From Rhizobiales bacterium CCH10-E5 (GTDB lineage Bacteria > Pseudomonadota > Alphaproteobacteria > Rhizobiales > Beijerinckiaceae): a stretch of DNA of 64,000 nucleotides. A program made the position numbers and the translations under genes. Below the pieces are notes generated by a model. That model did not search any database. It was not told where the DNA came from and saw only the letters and a program-made list of their open reading frames with translations. The stretch is taken from assembly GCA_001556125.1 (NCBI GenBank), contig LSIG01000034.1:3231-67230 (forward strand). The letters run 5' to 3'. Positions 8,606 to 17,117 of this stretch are shown here, in pieces (positions within the stretch are counted from its first letter, which is position 1; each line of letters begins with the position of its first letter).

Positions 8606-11319
8606 TCGGAGAGATCGCTGCAGGCAGGGGCGAAGGGCAGCCTGATCACGATCGCGGCGCCGCGTCCACCGGGCCCCGCTTCGGCCCGTGCCGTGCCGCC
8701 ATGCGCCTCCACCAGCCCGCGCACAATCGACAGGCCGAGCCCCGTGCCCGCCGGACGCGAATCCCCTTCCGCCACGCGGTGAAACAGGTCGAAAACGCGC
8801 TCGCGCTCGGCCTCGGGAATGCCGGGTCCCTCATCGGTCACCGCGATCTCGGCCATGGCGCCGTCGGCTCGCGCCGCGATCGTGATCGAGGTGCCCGCAG
8901 GTGCGTATTTGGCGGCGTTCTCGACGATGTTGGCGATGGCCTGCCCGATCAGCACGGGGTCGACATGGAGCGGCGGCAGGTCGCGCGGCGTTTCGATGAC
9001 GAGGCGGTGGCGCGCAAGCACCCGCTCGAGATCGGTCCGCACCACGCCGAGGATTTCGCGCAGATCGACCGCCGCGCGCTTCGGCGCCAGCGCACCATGG
9101 CCGAGCCGGGTCATGTCGAGAAGGTTCTGGACGTAGCGGTCGAGCCGGCGCGCCTCGTCGAGCGCCGTCATCGTCAGCTCGCGGCGGTCGGCCGCACCGA
9201 GGACGCCATCGGTCTCGGCCAGACTCGACACGGCGCCGATCACCGTCACCAGCGGCGTGCGCAGATCGTGGCTGACGGAATTCAGGAGCGCCCCGCGCAG
9301 CTTCTCGCCCTCGGCCGAGACGCGGGCATTCGCCAGTTCGCCGGCGAGCCGCGTCCGCTCCACCGCGACGGCGACCTGGTCCTCGACCGCCAGCAGGAGG
9401 CGCCGCGTCTCGGGGTCGAGCCCGCGCTGCCGGTCGCGGAAGCGCACGCCGATGACGCCCAGGATGCTGCTGGCGGTGGCGAGCGGCACGAACAGCCATT
9501 CGGCCATCGGCAGCGTCGCGGTGCCCGCGCCGGCCGGCTCGTTCTTCTCGAAGGCCCAGCGCGCGGCGCCCTCGGCGCGGGCATCGAGTTCCGCGATGGT
9601 GGGGTGGCCCTGCACCTGCTGCAGCGCCCCCGCCGCATCCGGCATCAGGATCAGCGACTGGCAATCCAGCGTCGCGGCAATGTGGAAGGCCGCGGCCCAG
9701 AGCACGTCGTCGGTCTGGGTGGCCGAGGCGATCTTGCGGGCGAAATCGTAAAGGGTTTCGGTGCGCCTCTGTGCGGCGCGCATCGCCTCGACCTGAGCCT
9801 TGAGCCGCCCGGCCAGCGTGCCGGTGAAGAGCGCGCCCAGCAGATAAACCAGGATCGACACGACATCTTCCGAGCGGTTGATGTGCAGCGAATAGTAGGG
9901 TGGGGTGTAGAAGAAGTTGTAGGCCACCGATCCCAGCGCGCCGGCCGCCAGCGAAGGCCCCAGCCCCCAGCGCGCCCCGACCATCAGCACCGCGATCAGG
10001 TAAATCGCCGAAATCGCGCCCCCCGGCACCGCATCCCAGATCGAGATCGGCAGAGCCACCAATGTGGCCATGACGATCGCGCTAAAAGCCGTGGCGTAGC
10101 CCTGCCACGGTCCTTGCAGCCAGGGGCCGGCGACCGCCTTGCGCCGTTCGACCCGGGCATGTGGTGTCACCACCGTGATCTCGAAATCGGTGGCGTCGTC
10201 GAGCAGCCGGTCCGCGACGGGCTCGCGGAAGGCCCCGACGAGCCGCTGCCACCAGGAGCGCTGCGAGCGCGGGCGCCCGATCACCAGCCGCGAAACATTG
10301 CGCTGGCGGGCATAGCGCAGGATCTCGCCCGCGGCGTCCGTTTCCGCCCGCAGCACCACCGTCTCGGCGCCGAGCGATTCCGCCAGCCGCAGTGCCTCGG
10401 AGGTGACAGCGCGCGCATCCGAGGGAAGCGCCTCGTGCCGCGGCGTCAGCACGGTCGCGACGATCCAGGGCAGGCGGGCGCGCTCGGCCATGCGCTTGCC
10501 GGCCCGCACGAGGCTGCGCGCCACCGGCGCTTCGTTGATGCAGACCAGCAGCCGCTCCTCGGCCGGCCAGGGGCCCTTGACCGCATGGGCCTGCATCCAG
10601 TCGAGCATCTCGGCATCGACACGGCTCGCGGCTGTGCGCAAGGCGAGTTCGCGCAGCGCCGTCAGCTTGCCCTTGCCGAAGAAGTTGTCGAGCGCCCGAC
10701 CGATCTGCTGCGGCACATAGACCTTGCCGTCCTCGAGCCGCTTGATCAGCTCCTCGGGCGGAAGGTCGATCAGCTCGATCTGATCGGCCCGCTGCAGGAT
10801 CTGGTCCGGCACCGTCTCCTGCACGCGCACACCGGTGATGCGCGCCACGACGTCGTTCAGGCTCTCGACATGCTGGATATTCAGCGTGGTGACGACGTCG
10901 ATGCCGGCATCGAGCACCTCGACGACATCCTGCCAGCGCTTGGGGTGGCGCGAGCCCGGAGCATTGGTGTGAGCGAGTTCGTCGATCAGCGCGATCGCCG
11001 GCCGGCGCGCGAGCAGAGCGTCGACATCGAGTTCGCTGAGGACCTGGCCGCGATAGTCGACCTGTCGCCGTGGCAATTGCTCGAGGGTGTCGAGCAGCGC
11101 CGCCGTTTCGGCCCGTCCATGGGTCTCGACGAGCGCCACCACGACATCGCGGCCCGCGCGCTGCCGCACACGGGCCTCCTCGATCATCGCGAAGGTCTTC
11201 CCCACCCCCGGCGAGGCGCCCAGGAAGATCTTGAGCCGGCCGGCGCCCGGCTCCTCCTCGCCCCGCGCTCCGGCGAGGAAGGATTCGGGTGGAGGCCTAT
11301 CGTCTTGCGGGCTGGGCAT
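8602..11319 (-). CDS. kdpD: Osmosensitive K+ channel histidine kinase KdpD
   Basis: The product is a 905-residue sensor kinase of standard KdpD length. The N-terminal KdpD domain has a Walker-type loop GASPGVGKT, followed by a universal-stress-protein-like domain (RLVIGRPRSQRSWW). Clustered membrane segments near residues 400-500 hold the sensing core. A GAF region comes next, then the H-box NSVSHDLRTPL and the HATPase motifs (NIVENAAKYAP, DEGPGIP, GTGLGLSIV). It phosphorylates KdpE under K+ limitation or osmotic stress. It lies 18 bases downstream of kdpC and overlaps kdpE. No part appears truncated. Confidence 0.96.
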   Translation of the reverse strand: MPSPQDDRPPPESFLAGARGEEEPGAGRLKIFLGASPGVGKTFAMIEEARVRQRAGRDVVVALVETHGRAETAALLDTLEQLPRRQVDYRGQVLSELDVDALLARRPAIALIDELAHTNAPGSRHPKRWQDVVEVLDAGIDVVTTLNIQHVESLNDVVARITGVRVQETVPDQILQRADQIELIDLPPEELIKRLEDGKVYVPQQIGRALDNFFGKGKLTALRELALRTAASRVDAEMLDWMQAHAVKGPWPAEERLLVCINEAPVARSLVRAGKRMAERARLPWIVATVLTPRHEALPSDARAVTSEALRLAESLGAETVVLRAETDAAGEILRYARQRNVSRLVIGRPRSQRSWWQRLVGAFREPVADRLLDDATDFEITVVTPHARVERRKAVAGPWLQGPWQGYATAFSAIVMATLVALPISIWDAVPGGAISAIYLIAVLMVGARWGLGPSLAAGALGSVAYNFFYTPPYYSLHINRSEDVVSILVYLLGALFTGTLAGRLKAQVEAMRAAQRRTETLYDFARKIASATQTDDVLWAAAFHIAATLDCQSLILMPDAAGALQQVQGHPTIAELDARAEGAARWAFEKNEPAGAGTATLPMAEWLFVPLATASSILGVIGVRFRDRQRGLDPETRRLLLAVEDQVAVAVERTRLAGELANARVSAEGEKLRGALLNSVSHDLRTPLVTVIGAVSSLAETDGVLGAADRRELTMTALDEARRLDRYVQNLLDMTRLGHGALAPKRAAVDLREILGVVRTDLERVLARHRLVIETPRDLPPLHVDPVLIGQAIANIVENAAKYAPAGTSITIAARADGAMAEIAVTDEGPGIPEAERERVFDLFHRVAEGDSRPAGTGLGLSIVRGLVEAHGGTARAEAGPGGRGAAIVIRLPFAPACSDLSE

Positions 11320-11337
11320 GCAGGGGCGACCAGAGCA

Positions 11338-11928
11338 TCAGCGCGCGAGCCTGTCGAGCGCGAGGTTGAGGGCGAGCACATTGACGCGCGGCTCGCCGAG
11401 AACGCCGAGCAGCGGCGGCTCGACCTGGTCCTGCACGAGGCGGCGCAGGCTGTCTTCCGCCACGCCGCGGACCTTCGCCACGCGCGCCACCTGGGCGAGC
11501 GCCGCTTGCGGCGAGAGGTCCGGGTCGAGGCCCGAGCCCGAGGCCGTGACCAGATCGGCCGGCTGCGGTCCGCCGCCGAGCGCCGCGACCCGGTCCGTGA
11601 TCGCGGCCTTCAGCGTTGCAGACCCCGGCCCGAGATTGGAACCGGTCGAGTTGGCGGCATTGTAGGGGCTGTCCACCGTCTTGGACGCATCCTGCGGATC
11701 GGGTGCGGAAGTCGCCGAGGGGCGGCCATGGAAATAGCGATCCGACGTGAAGGACTGGCCGATCAGCGACGAGCCGATCACGGCGCCGTCCTTCATCACC
11801 GGCGAGCCGTTGGCCTTGGCGGGAAACACGGCCTGGGCGACCCCGGTGACGGCGAGGGGATAGGCGGCGCCCGTCAGCACACTGAACAGGCCGAGCAGGA
11901 CGAGCGAGGGACGTAGATAGGAGGTCAC
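11338..11928 (-). CDS. kdpC: K+-transporting ATPase subunit KdpC
   Basis: The product is 196 residues with one N-terminal membrane helix (LVLLGLFSVLTGAAYPLAVTGVAQ). The periplasmic body contains the family segments NGSPV, GSSLIGQSF, YFHGRPSA and the SGSGLDPDLSPQAA motif near the C-terminal half. KdpC contributes to ATP affinity and the assembly of the KdpFABC pump. It sits between kdpB (11-base gap) and kdpD. The length fits the usual 190-200 residues. Confidence 0.96.
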   Translation of the reverse strand: MTSYLRPSLVLLGLFSVLTGAAYPLAVTGVAQAVFPAKANGSPVMKDGAVIGSSLIGQSFTSDRYFHGRPSATSAPDPQDASKTVDSPYNAANSTGSNLGPGSATLKAAITDRVAALGGGPQPADLVTASGSGLDPDLSPQAALAQVARVAKVRGVAEDSLRRLVQDQVEPPLLGVLGEPRVNVLALNLALDRLAR

Positions 11929-11939
11929 GATCTATCTCC

Positions 11940-13982
11940 TCAGGCGAGGTGGAGCAGGTCGACGATCAGGTCGATCGCCTTGATGCCGATGAAGGGCACG
12001 ATCAGGCCGCCGAGCCCGTAGACGAGCAGGTTGCGGCCGAGCAGGGAGGCCGCCGAGGCCGGGGCGTAGCGCACGCCCTTCAGCGCGATCGGGATCAGCG
12101 CGACGATGACGAGCGCGTTGAAGATGATGGCCGACAGGATCGCCGATTGCGGGGTGCCGAGCCCCATCACGTCGAGCACCGCGAGGCCCGGATAGGCGGT
12201 GACGAACAGCGCCGGCAGGATGGCGAAATACTTGGCGACGTCGTTGGCGATCGAGAAGGTCGTCAGCGCGCCACGCGAGATCAGGAGCTGCTTGCCGACC
12301 ATGATGATCTCGATCAGCTTCGTCGGGTCGCTGTCGAGGTCGATCAGGTTGCCGGCTTCCTTGGCGGCGGGCGTGCCGGAGTTCATGGCGACACCGACAT
12401 CGGCCTGCGCCAGCGCGGGCGCGTCGTTGGAGCCGTCGCCGCACATCGCGACCAGCCGGCCTTCGGCCTGCTCCTTGCGGATCAAGGCGAGCTTGGCTTC
12501 CGGCGTCGCCTCCGCCAGGAAGTCGTCGACACCGGCTTCCGCCGCGATGGCCGCGGCCGTCAGCGGGTTGTCGCCGGTGATCATCACCGTGCGGATGCCC
12601 ATGCGACGCAGCTCGGCGAAGCGCTCGCGGATGCCGGGCTTCACCACGTCCTTGAGATGGACGACGCCGAGCACGTCGTTATCGCGCGCCACCACCAGCG
12701 GCGTTCCACCCGCGGAGGCGATCTTGCGCACGGCTTGCTCGACGGTGGCCGACAGCGCGCCGCCGGTGAGCTTCGCCATCGTGTCGGAGGCGCCCTTGCG
12801 CAGGGCGCGGCCATCAGGAAGGTCGACGCCCGACATGCGCGTCTGCGCGGTGAAGGGCACGAAGACGGCGCCCTGCCCGGCCGCGGCCTCGAAGCCGAAG
12901 CGCCTGGCGGCGAGGTCGACGATCGACTTGCCCTCCGGCGTGTCGTCCGACAGCGAGGCCAGGAAGGCCGCCTCGGCGAGATCGCGCTCGCTGACATTCG
13001 CCGCCGGCTCGAAGGCATGGGCCATGCGGTTGCCGAAGGTGATCGTGCCGGTCTTGTCGAGCAGCAGCACGTCGATGTCGCCGGCCGCCTCGACCGCGCG
13101 GCCGGATTTGGCGATGACATTGGCCTTCACGAGCCGGTCCATCCCGGCGATGCCGATGGCCGAGAGCAGCCCGCCGATCGTGGTCGGAATGAGTGTCACG
13201 AACAGCGCCGCGAGATAGATCACCGGCAGCGTCGTGCCCGACCAGGACGCGAAGAAGGGCAGCGTCACCACGACGAAGAGGAAGACCAGCGTCAGCGCCG
13301 CCAGCAGGATGTCGAGCGCGATCTCGTTCGGGGTCTTCTGGCGCTTGGCGCCCTCGACGAGCGCGATCATGCGGTCGAGGAAGGTCTCGCCCTGGCGGGC
13401 CGTGACGCGCACCACGAGCCAGTCCGAGACCAGCCGCGTGCCGCCGGTGAGCGAGGAGCGGTCGCCGCCGGATTCGCGGATGACCGGGGCGGACTCGCCG
13501 GTGATGGCGCTTTCGTCGACCGAGGCGACGCCCTCGATGATCTCGCCATCGGTCGGCACGATGTCGCCGGCCTCGATGAGGATGACCTCGCCGGGCTCGA
13601 CGAGCTCGACCTCCTTGGTGGCGTAGACGACCCGGTTGGCCGGATCGATCAGGACCTTGGCGAGCGAAGAGGACCGGGTCGAGCGGAAGGCGTCGGCCCG
13701 CGCCTTGCCGCGCCCTTCCGCGACCGCCTCGGCGAAGTTCGCGAAGAGCACGGTGAACCACAGCCAGATCGCGATCTGCAGGCCGATCCAGAAGACCGGC
13801 CCGCCGATCAGTCCCTCGCGAATGACGAGGACGGTCGCGAGCACGCAGACCAGCGCCGTCGAGAAGATAACCGGATTGCGCGCCAAGCTGCGCGGATCGA
13901 GCTTGCGGAAGGCCTGCAGGATCGCAGGCCGGAGGATGACGGGCGAGAACAGGCCCATCTCGGCGGGAGCATGCTTGCTCAT
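11940..13982 (-). CDS. kdpB: K+-transporting P-type ATPase subunit KdpB
   Basis: This is the 680-residue catalytic subunit, a type IA P-type ATPase. The phosphorylation motif DKTGT is at Asp309, the actuator loop TGES at residues 161-164 (its serine corresponds to the site of inhibitory phosphorylation described in E. coli), and the hinge motif [21 protein letters not shown] lies in the P-domain. Membrane segments occur at about residues 35-80, 225-285 and in the last 100 residues. It hydrolyses ATP to drive K+ import through KdpA. Spacing to kdpA is eight bases. Confidence 0.97.
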   Translation of the reverse strand: MSKHAPAEMGLFSPVILRPAILQAFRKLDPRSLARNPVIFSTALVCVLATVLVIREGLIGGPVFWIGLQIAIWLWFTVLFANFAEAVAEGRGKARADAFRSTRSSSLAKVLIDPANRVVYATKEVELVEPGEVILIEAGDIVPTDGEIIEGVASVDESAITGESAPVIRESGGDRSSLTGGTRLVSDWLVVRVTARQGETFLDRMIALVEGAKRQKTPNEIALDILLAALTLVFLFVVVTLPFFASWSGTTLPVIYLAALFVTLIPTTIGGLLSAIGIAGMDRLVKANVIAKSGRAVEAAGDIDVLLLDKTGTITFGNRMAHAFEPAANVSERDLAEAAFLASLSDDTPEGKSIVDLAARRFGFEAAAGQGAVFVPFTAQTRMSGVDLPDGRALRKGASDTMAKLTGGALSATVEQAVRKIASAGGTPLVVARDNDVLGVVHLKDVVKPGIRERFAELRRMGIRTVMITGDNPLTAAAIAAEAGVDDFLAEATPEAKLALIRKEQAEGRLVAMCGDGSNDAPALAQADVGVAMNSGTPAAKEAGNLIDLDSDPTKLIEIIMVGKQLLISRGALTTFSIANDVAKYFAILPALFVTAYPGLAVLDVMGLGTPQSAILSAIIFNALVIVALIPIALKGVRYAPASAASLLGRNLLVYGLGGLIVPFIGIKAIDLIVDLLHLA

Positions 13983-13990
13983 GGGGACCT

Positions 13991-15697
13991 CTAGAAGCTC
14001 TGCCCGGCCCGGATCGACACGTGTTCCGCGATCGGGCCCAGAGCGAGGACGGGGAGGAAGGTGAGCGCGCCGACGATCAGGATCGTCGCCACCAGCAGCG
14101 TGACGAAGAGCGGCCCATGGGTGGGGAAGGTGCCGGCGGTCTCGGCCGCGGGGCGCTTGGCCGCGAGGCTGCCGGCAATCGCCAGGATCGGGATGATGTA
14201 GCCGAAGCGGCCGAGCATCATCGCGATGCCGAGGCAGCTGTTGTGCCAGGGCGTGTTGGCGGTGAAGCCAGCAAAAGCCGAGCCATTGTTGCCGGTCGCC
14301 GAGGTGTAGGCGTAGAGCAGCTCCGAGAGCCCATGCGGGCCGGCGTCCTGCACCGAGGCCTGAGCCTGGCTGGTCGCGATCGCCAGCGAGGCGAAGACCA
14401 GGATGCCCAGCGGCATGACCAGCAGGGTCAGAGCCGCGAGCTTGATCTCCTTCGCCTCGATCTTCTTGCCGAGATATTCCGGCGTGCGGCCGACCATCAG
14501 CCCGGCGAGAAACACCGTGATGATGACGAAGAGCAGCATGCCGGTCAGCCCGACGCCGACTCCGCCATAGACCACCTCACCGAGCTGGATGTTGAGCATG
14601 GCGACCAGCCCGCCCAGCGGCGTGAAGGAATCGAGCATGGCATTGACCGAGCCGTTCGAGGCCGCGGTCGTGGCCGCCGCCCAGAGCGTCGAGGCGAGGA
14701 TGCCGAAGCGCACCTCCTTGCCTTCCATGTTGCCGGCTGTGGCATCGACGAGCCCGGCGTGCAGCGGGTTGCCGAGGCGCTCGGCGCCATAGATCGCTGC
14801 GAAGCCGGCGAGGAACAGCACGGCCATGGCGGCAAACAGCGCGCTGCCCTGCCGGCGATCCCCGACCAGTCGGCCATAGGTGAAGCAGAACGCGACCGGG
14901 ATCAGCAGGATCGAGATCGTCGTCAGCAGGTTCGACAGCTCATTCGGGTTCTCGAAGGGATGCGCCGAATTGACGTTGAAGAAGCCGCCACCATTGGTGC
15001 CAAGCTGCTTGATGGCGACCTGGCTGGCCACCGGCCCCAGCGAAAGGCTCTGCTTGGCGCCCTCGAGCGTCGTGGCGTCGAACGAGCCGGCCAGCGTCTG
15101 CGGCAGCCCGAGCGCCACCAACACCAGCGCCAGGAGAAGCGCGGCCGGCAGCAGGATGTAGAGGGTGGTGCGGGTCAGATCGACCCAGAAATTGCCGAGC
15201 ACGCGGGTCTGCTTCGCGGCGAAGCCACGCGCGACGGCGGCGGCCACCGCCGCGCCGCTGGCGGCCGAGACGAAGTTCTGCGTCGTCAGGCCGAGCATCT
15301 GGCTGAGGTTCGAGAGCGTCGTCTCGCCGCCATAGGACTGCCAGTTGGTGTTGGTGACGAAGGACATCGCCGTGTTGAAGGCGAGAGGCGCCGGCAGCCC
15401 GTCGAAGCCCTGCGGGTTGAGCGGCAGCAGGTTCTGGTAGCGCAGCATCAGGAACAGCAGCGCGAAGCCCGCCGCGTTGAAGGCGAGCAGCGACAAAGCA
15501 TAGGCGTGCCAGCGCTGAGGCTGCGGCCGGCCCTGGCCGGCGAGCCCGAGGATCGCGTTCTCGATCGGCGACAGGAATTGCGCCTCGCCGGTGAAGACGC
15601 GGGCCATGTAGTGGCCGAGCGGCCAGGCGAGCCCCAGCAGCAGGGCCGCGAAGATCAGGAACTGGACGAGGTCAGGGATGAAAGGGGTCTGGGTCAT
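13991..15697 (-). CDS. kdpA: K+-transporting ATPase subunit KdpA
   Basis: This is the 568-residue K+-selective channel-like subunit with about ten membrane helices, related to the Trk/Ktr superfamily. The four selectivity-loop regions are recognisable around [32 protein letters not shown] and [11 protein letters not shown]. The start is set at 15697 (MTQTPFIPD) because homology begins there and the ORF extension upstream runs through kdpF. kdpF ends 14 bases upstream. Length matches the family. Confidence 0.96.
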   Translation of the reverse strand: MTQTPFIPDLVQFLIFAALLLGLAWPLGHYMARVFTGEAQFLSPIENAILGLAGQGRPQPQRWHAYALSLLAFNAAGFALLFLMLRYQNLLPLNPQGFDGLPAPLAFNTAMSFVTNTNWQSYGGETTLSNLSQMLGLTTQNFVSAASGAAVAAAVARGFAAKQTRVLGNFWVDLTRTTLYILLPAALLLALVLVALGLPQTLAGSFDATTLEGAKQSLSLGPVASQVAIKQLGTNGGGFFNVNSAHPFENPNELSNLLTTISILLIPVAFCFTYGRLVGDRRQGSALFAAMAVLFLAGFAAIYGAERLGNPLHAGLVDATAGNMEGKEVRFGILASTLWAAATTAASNGSVNAMLDSFTPLGGLVAMLNIQLGEVVYGGVGVGLTGMLLFVIITVFLAGLMVGRTPEYLGKKIEAKEIKLAALTLLVMPLGILVFASLAIATSQAQASVQDAGPHGLSELLYAYTSATGNNGSAFAGFTANTPWHNSCLGIAMMLGRFGYIIPILAIAGSLAAKRPAAETAGTFPTHGPLFVTLLVATILIVGALTFLPVLALGPIAEHVSIRAGQSF

Positions 15698-15711
15698 GAA
15701 CCGCTCCCCGT

Positions 15712-15801
15712 TCAGAAGGATTCGGGGCGCAGCAGCGCCTTGAGCAGATAGGCCAGCAGCAGCGCTGCCACCGTCAGCCCCAGAATGATGTCGAGCGGCA
15801 T
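15712..15801 (-). CDS. kdpF: K+-transporting ATPase subunit KdpF
   Basis: This is a 29-residue hydrophobic peptide starting MPLDIILGL and ending LLRPESF, a single membrane helix with a short basic-polar tail. Size, position immediately before kdpA and composition match KdpF, which stabilises the KdpABC complex. Its start is only eight bases after the stop of another small ORF (15810-15896), so the two are likely co-translated. Confidence 0.9.
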   Translation of the reverse strand: MPLDIILGLTVAALLLAYLLKALLRPESF

Positions 15802-15809
15802 GATGCGCC

Positions 15810-15896
15810 TCACAGCCGCTCGGCCGCGGCGACGGCGATGCCGGCGAGGCCGAACAGCGCGAGGCCCCCGAGCAGAAAGAGAAGGTCGATGAACAT
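15810..15896 (-). CDS. Small hydrophobic membrane peptide, first cistron of the kdp operon
   Basis: A 28-codon ORF starts with ATG at 15896 ([16 protein letters not shown]) and ends with AAAERL and TGA. It encodes one predicted membrane helix with an acidic residue near the start and a charged end. GGAG lies seven bases upstream of the ATG, an ideal Shine-Dalgarno distance. The stop is eight bases before kdpF. I do not recognise a named family. Possible roles are a further KdpFABC accessory helix or a leader peptide that couples translation of kdpF to the hairpin at 15904-15927. Its codons have high G/C third positions like its neighbours, which supports real coding. Confidence 0.65.
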   Translation of the reverse strand: MFIDLLFLLGGLALFGLAGIAVAAAERL

Positions 15897-15903
15897 GGAA
15901 AAG

Positions 15904-15927
15904 CTCCGGTCCGTGGTCGGACCGGAG
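15904..15927 (-). promoter_or_regulatory. Hairpin burying the Shine-Dalgarno of the first kdp cistron
   Basis: On the transcribed strand, CTCCGGTCC and GGACCGGAG form a perfect 9-bp GC-rich stem with a 6-base loop. The 3' arm contains the GGAG that serves the ATG at 15896, so folding would hide the ribosome-binding site. There is no T-run and it lies upstream of the operon, so a terminator role is unlikely. The structure is seen directly; translational control of kdp by it is inference. Confidence 0.55.
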
Positions 15928-15969
15928 ATGGAGCCGATGGCCGTAAGGCCGCCATGTCGAAGACGCCGG

Positions 15970-15991
15970 CTCGGCGTAACGCCGGCGTAAA
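15970..15991 (-). promoter_or_regulatory. Candidate KdpE binding site (11-bp direct repeat)
   Basis: Read on the minus strand, TTTACGCCGGC is followed directly by GTTACGCCGAG. The TTACGCCG core therefore repeats with an 11-bp period, the head-to-tail layout typical of OmpR/PhoB-family regulators and similar in form to the E. coli KdpE site (TTTATA and TTTACA spaced 11 bp). It lies 74 bases upstream of the first kdp start. It also overlaps a small inverted repeat CGGCG-TAA-CGCCG that could instead end the upstream flavoprotein transcript. Confidence 0.45.
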
Positions 15992-16018
15992 GTCGCGATG
16001 CGGGGTGTCGCCGGCCGC

Positions 16019-16966
16019 TCAGCGCGCCGGGTCTGGACCCAGGATGGCGGCGGCGAGGCTATCGCCGCTGTCGAAAGCGGCTTCCACCCGCGGCCCGATG
16101 CACCAGTCGCCGCAGGCTCCCAGGCGGGCCGAAGGGTCCCAGAAAAAGGCCTCGCCCAGCGGCTGCTCGACCAGCGCATAGCGCCAGCGATGGGCCGCGA
16201 GGAAGGCGGGCTCCGCAGTCTCGCCGGTGAGAGCGCGGAACCGGGCATGAAGTGCCGCGCCCGCCTGCTCAGGCGTGTCCTCGAGATGCTCGCGCGACCA
16301 GCCCGGCGTGGCGTGCACGACGACGGCGTCACCCGTCGCATCGCGCCCGGGCTTGGAGCTGTCGCGGGCGATCCAGGCGATCGTCGTATCCTGCGGACGC
16401 AGGCGGTCCTGCGAGAGCGCGGTGCGCGCCTGAAAGCCGAGCATCAGCGCCCAGCAAGGGGCATAGGTCGCGCGCGCCGCGCCGGCCCAGTTGCAGCCCG
16501 CCGACGCCAGCAGCGGCGCGGCCTGCGGTGCCGGGACCGCGACGATGACGCCGGCGAACGTGCCGTTGCCCTCGGTCGCGACCGGTCCTTCGGCCGTCGA
16601 GACATTCCAGCCATGGGATCCACGGGTCAACGACGAGACGGCGCATTCGGTCACGACCGTCGCCTGCGGAGCCAGCCTCTTCGCCGGCGCGCTCATCCCG
16701 GGCACGCCGACGTGATCCTCGCCCCAGCGGCCGACCAGCCCCTCCCCCGTCAGCCTCGTGACAAGCTCGCGAAACCGCTCGCCACGGGTGGTGAAGTATT
16801 GTGCGCCATGGTCGAAGCGGAAACCGCCAACCCTCCGCGTCGCCATCCGCCCGCCGAGGCCGCGGCTCTTGTCGAACAGGGAGACCGACCGGCCGGCTGC
16901 GCCCAGCCGGCGCGCAGCCGCAAGCCCGGCCATGCCGGCGCCGATCACGGCCCAATGTTCGTTCAT
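16019..16966 (-). CDS. Renalase-like FAD-dependent amine oxidoreductase
   Basis: The product of about 315 residues has an N-terminal dinucleotide-binding motif VIGAGMAGLAAARRL, followed by the flavin-enzyme segment GLGGRMATRR and the conserved FDHGAQYFTTR. The C-terminal part contains ACGDWCIGPRVEAAFDSGDSLA, the typical FAD-domain end. This pattern matches bacterial renalase-like proteins of the flavin monooxygenase/amine-oxidase superfamily; known bacterial renalases oxidise isomeric dihydronicotinamides to NAD(P)+. The ATG at 16966 (MNEHWAVIGAG) is chosen over an upstream in-frame ATG at 17104 because the family starts at the Rossmann fold. It is divergent from the YdeP-type gene and upstream of kdp on the same strand, with a 122-base gap. 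Confidence 0.82.
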   Translation of the reverse strand: MNEHWAVIGAGMAGLAAARRLGAAGRSVSLFDKSRGLGGRMATRRVGGFRFDHGAQYFTTRGERFRELVTRLTGEGLVGRWGEDHVGVPGMSAPAKRLAPQATVVTECAVSSLTRGSHGWNVSTAEGPVATEGNGTFAGVIVAVPAPQAAPLLASAGCNWAGAARATYAPCWALMLGFQARTALSQDRLRPQDTTIAWIARDSSKPGRDATGDAVVVHATPGWSREHLEDTPEQAGAALHARFRALTGETAEPAFLAAHRWRYALVEQPLGEAFFWDPSARLGACGDWCIGPRVEAAFDSGDSLAAAILGPDPAR

Positions 16967-17117
16967 CACGCGTGTCTCCGATGCGTCACGCTTACGCCCG
17001 CCAGCGCCTGCCGGATCAAAGCCGGACGCGGCCTCACGGGTTGCGACAGATGATTCCGATGCGGAACCATTAAAGCCTCCGCCGATTGGGTCTCGGGAGA
17101 TCACCGGGAGGATATGG

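Noticed and set aside
8701..11916. A 1,071-codon open frame on the plus strand opposite kdpD and kdpC
   Set aside because: It is antisense to well-supported genes; its arginine/histidine/aspartate-rich protein has no family features. Long antisense frames are expected in such GC-rich DNA.
11949..15751. Two long plus-strand frames opposite kdpB and kdpA
   Set aside because: The kdp genes are unmistakable; the opposite frames are Asp/Arg/Gln-rich nonsense.
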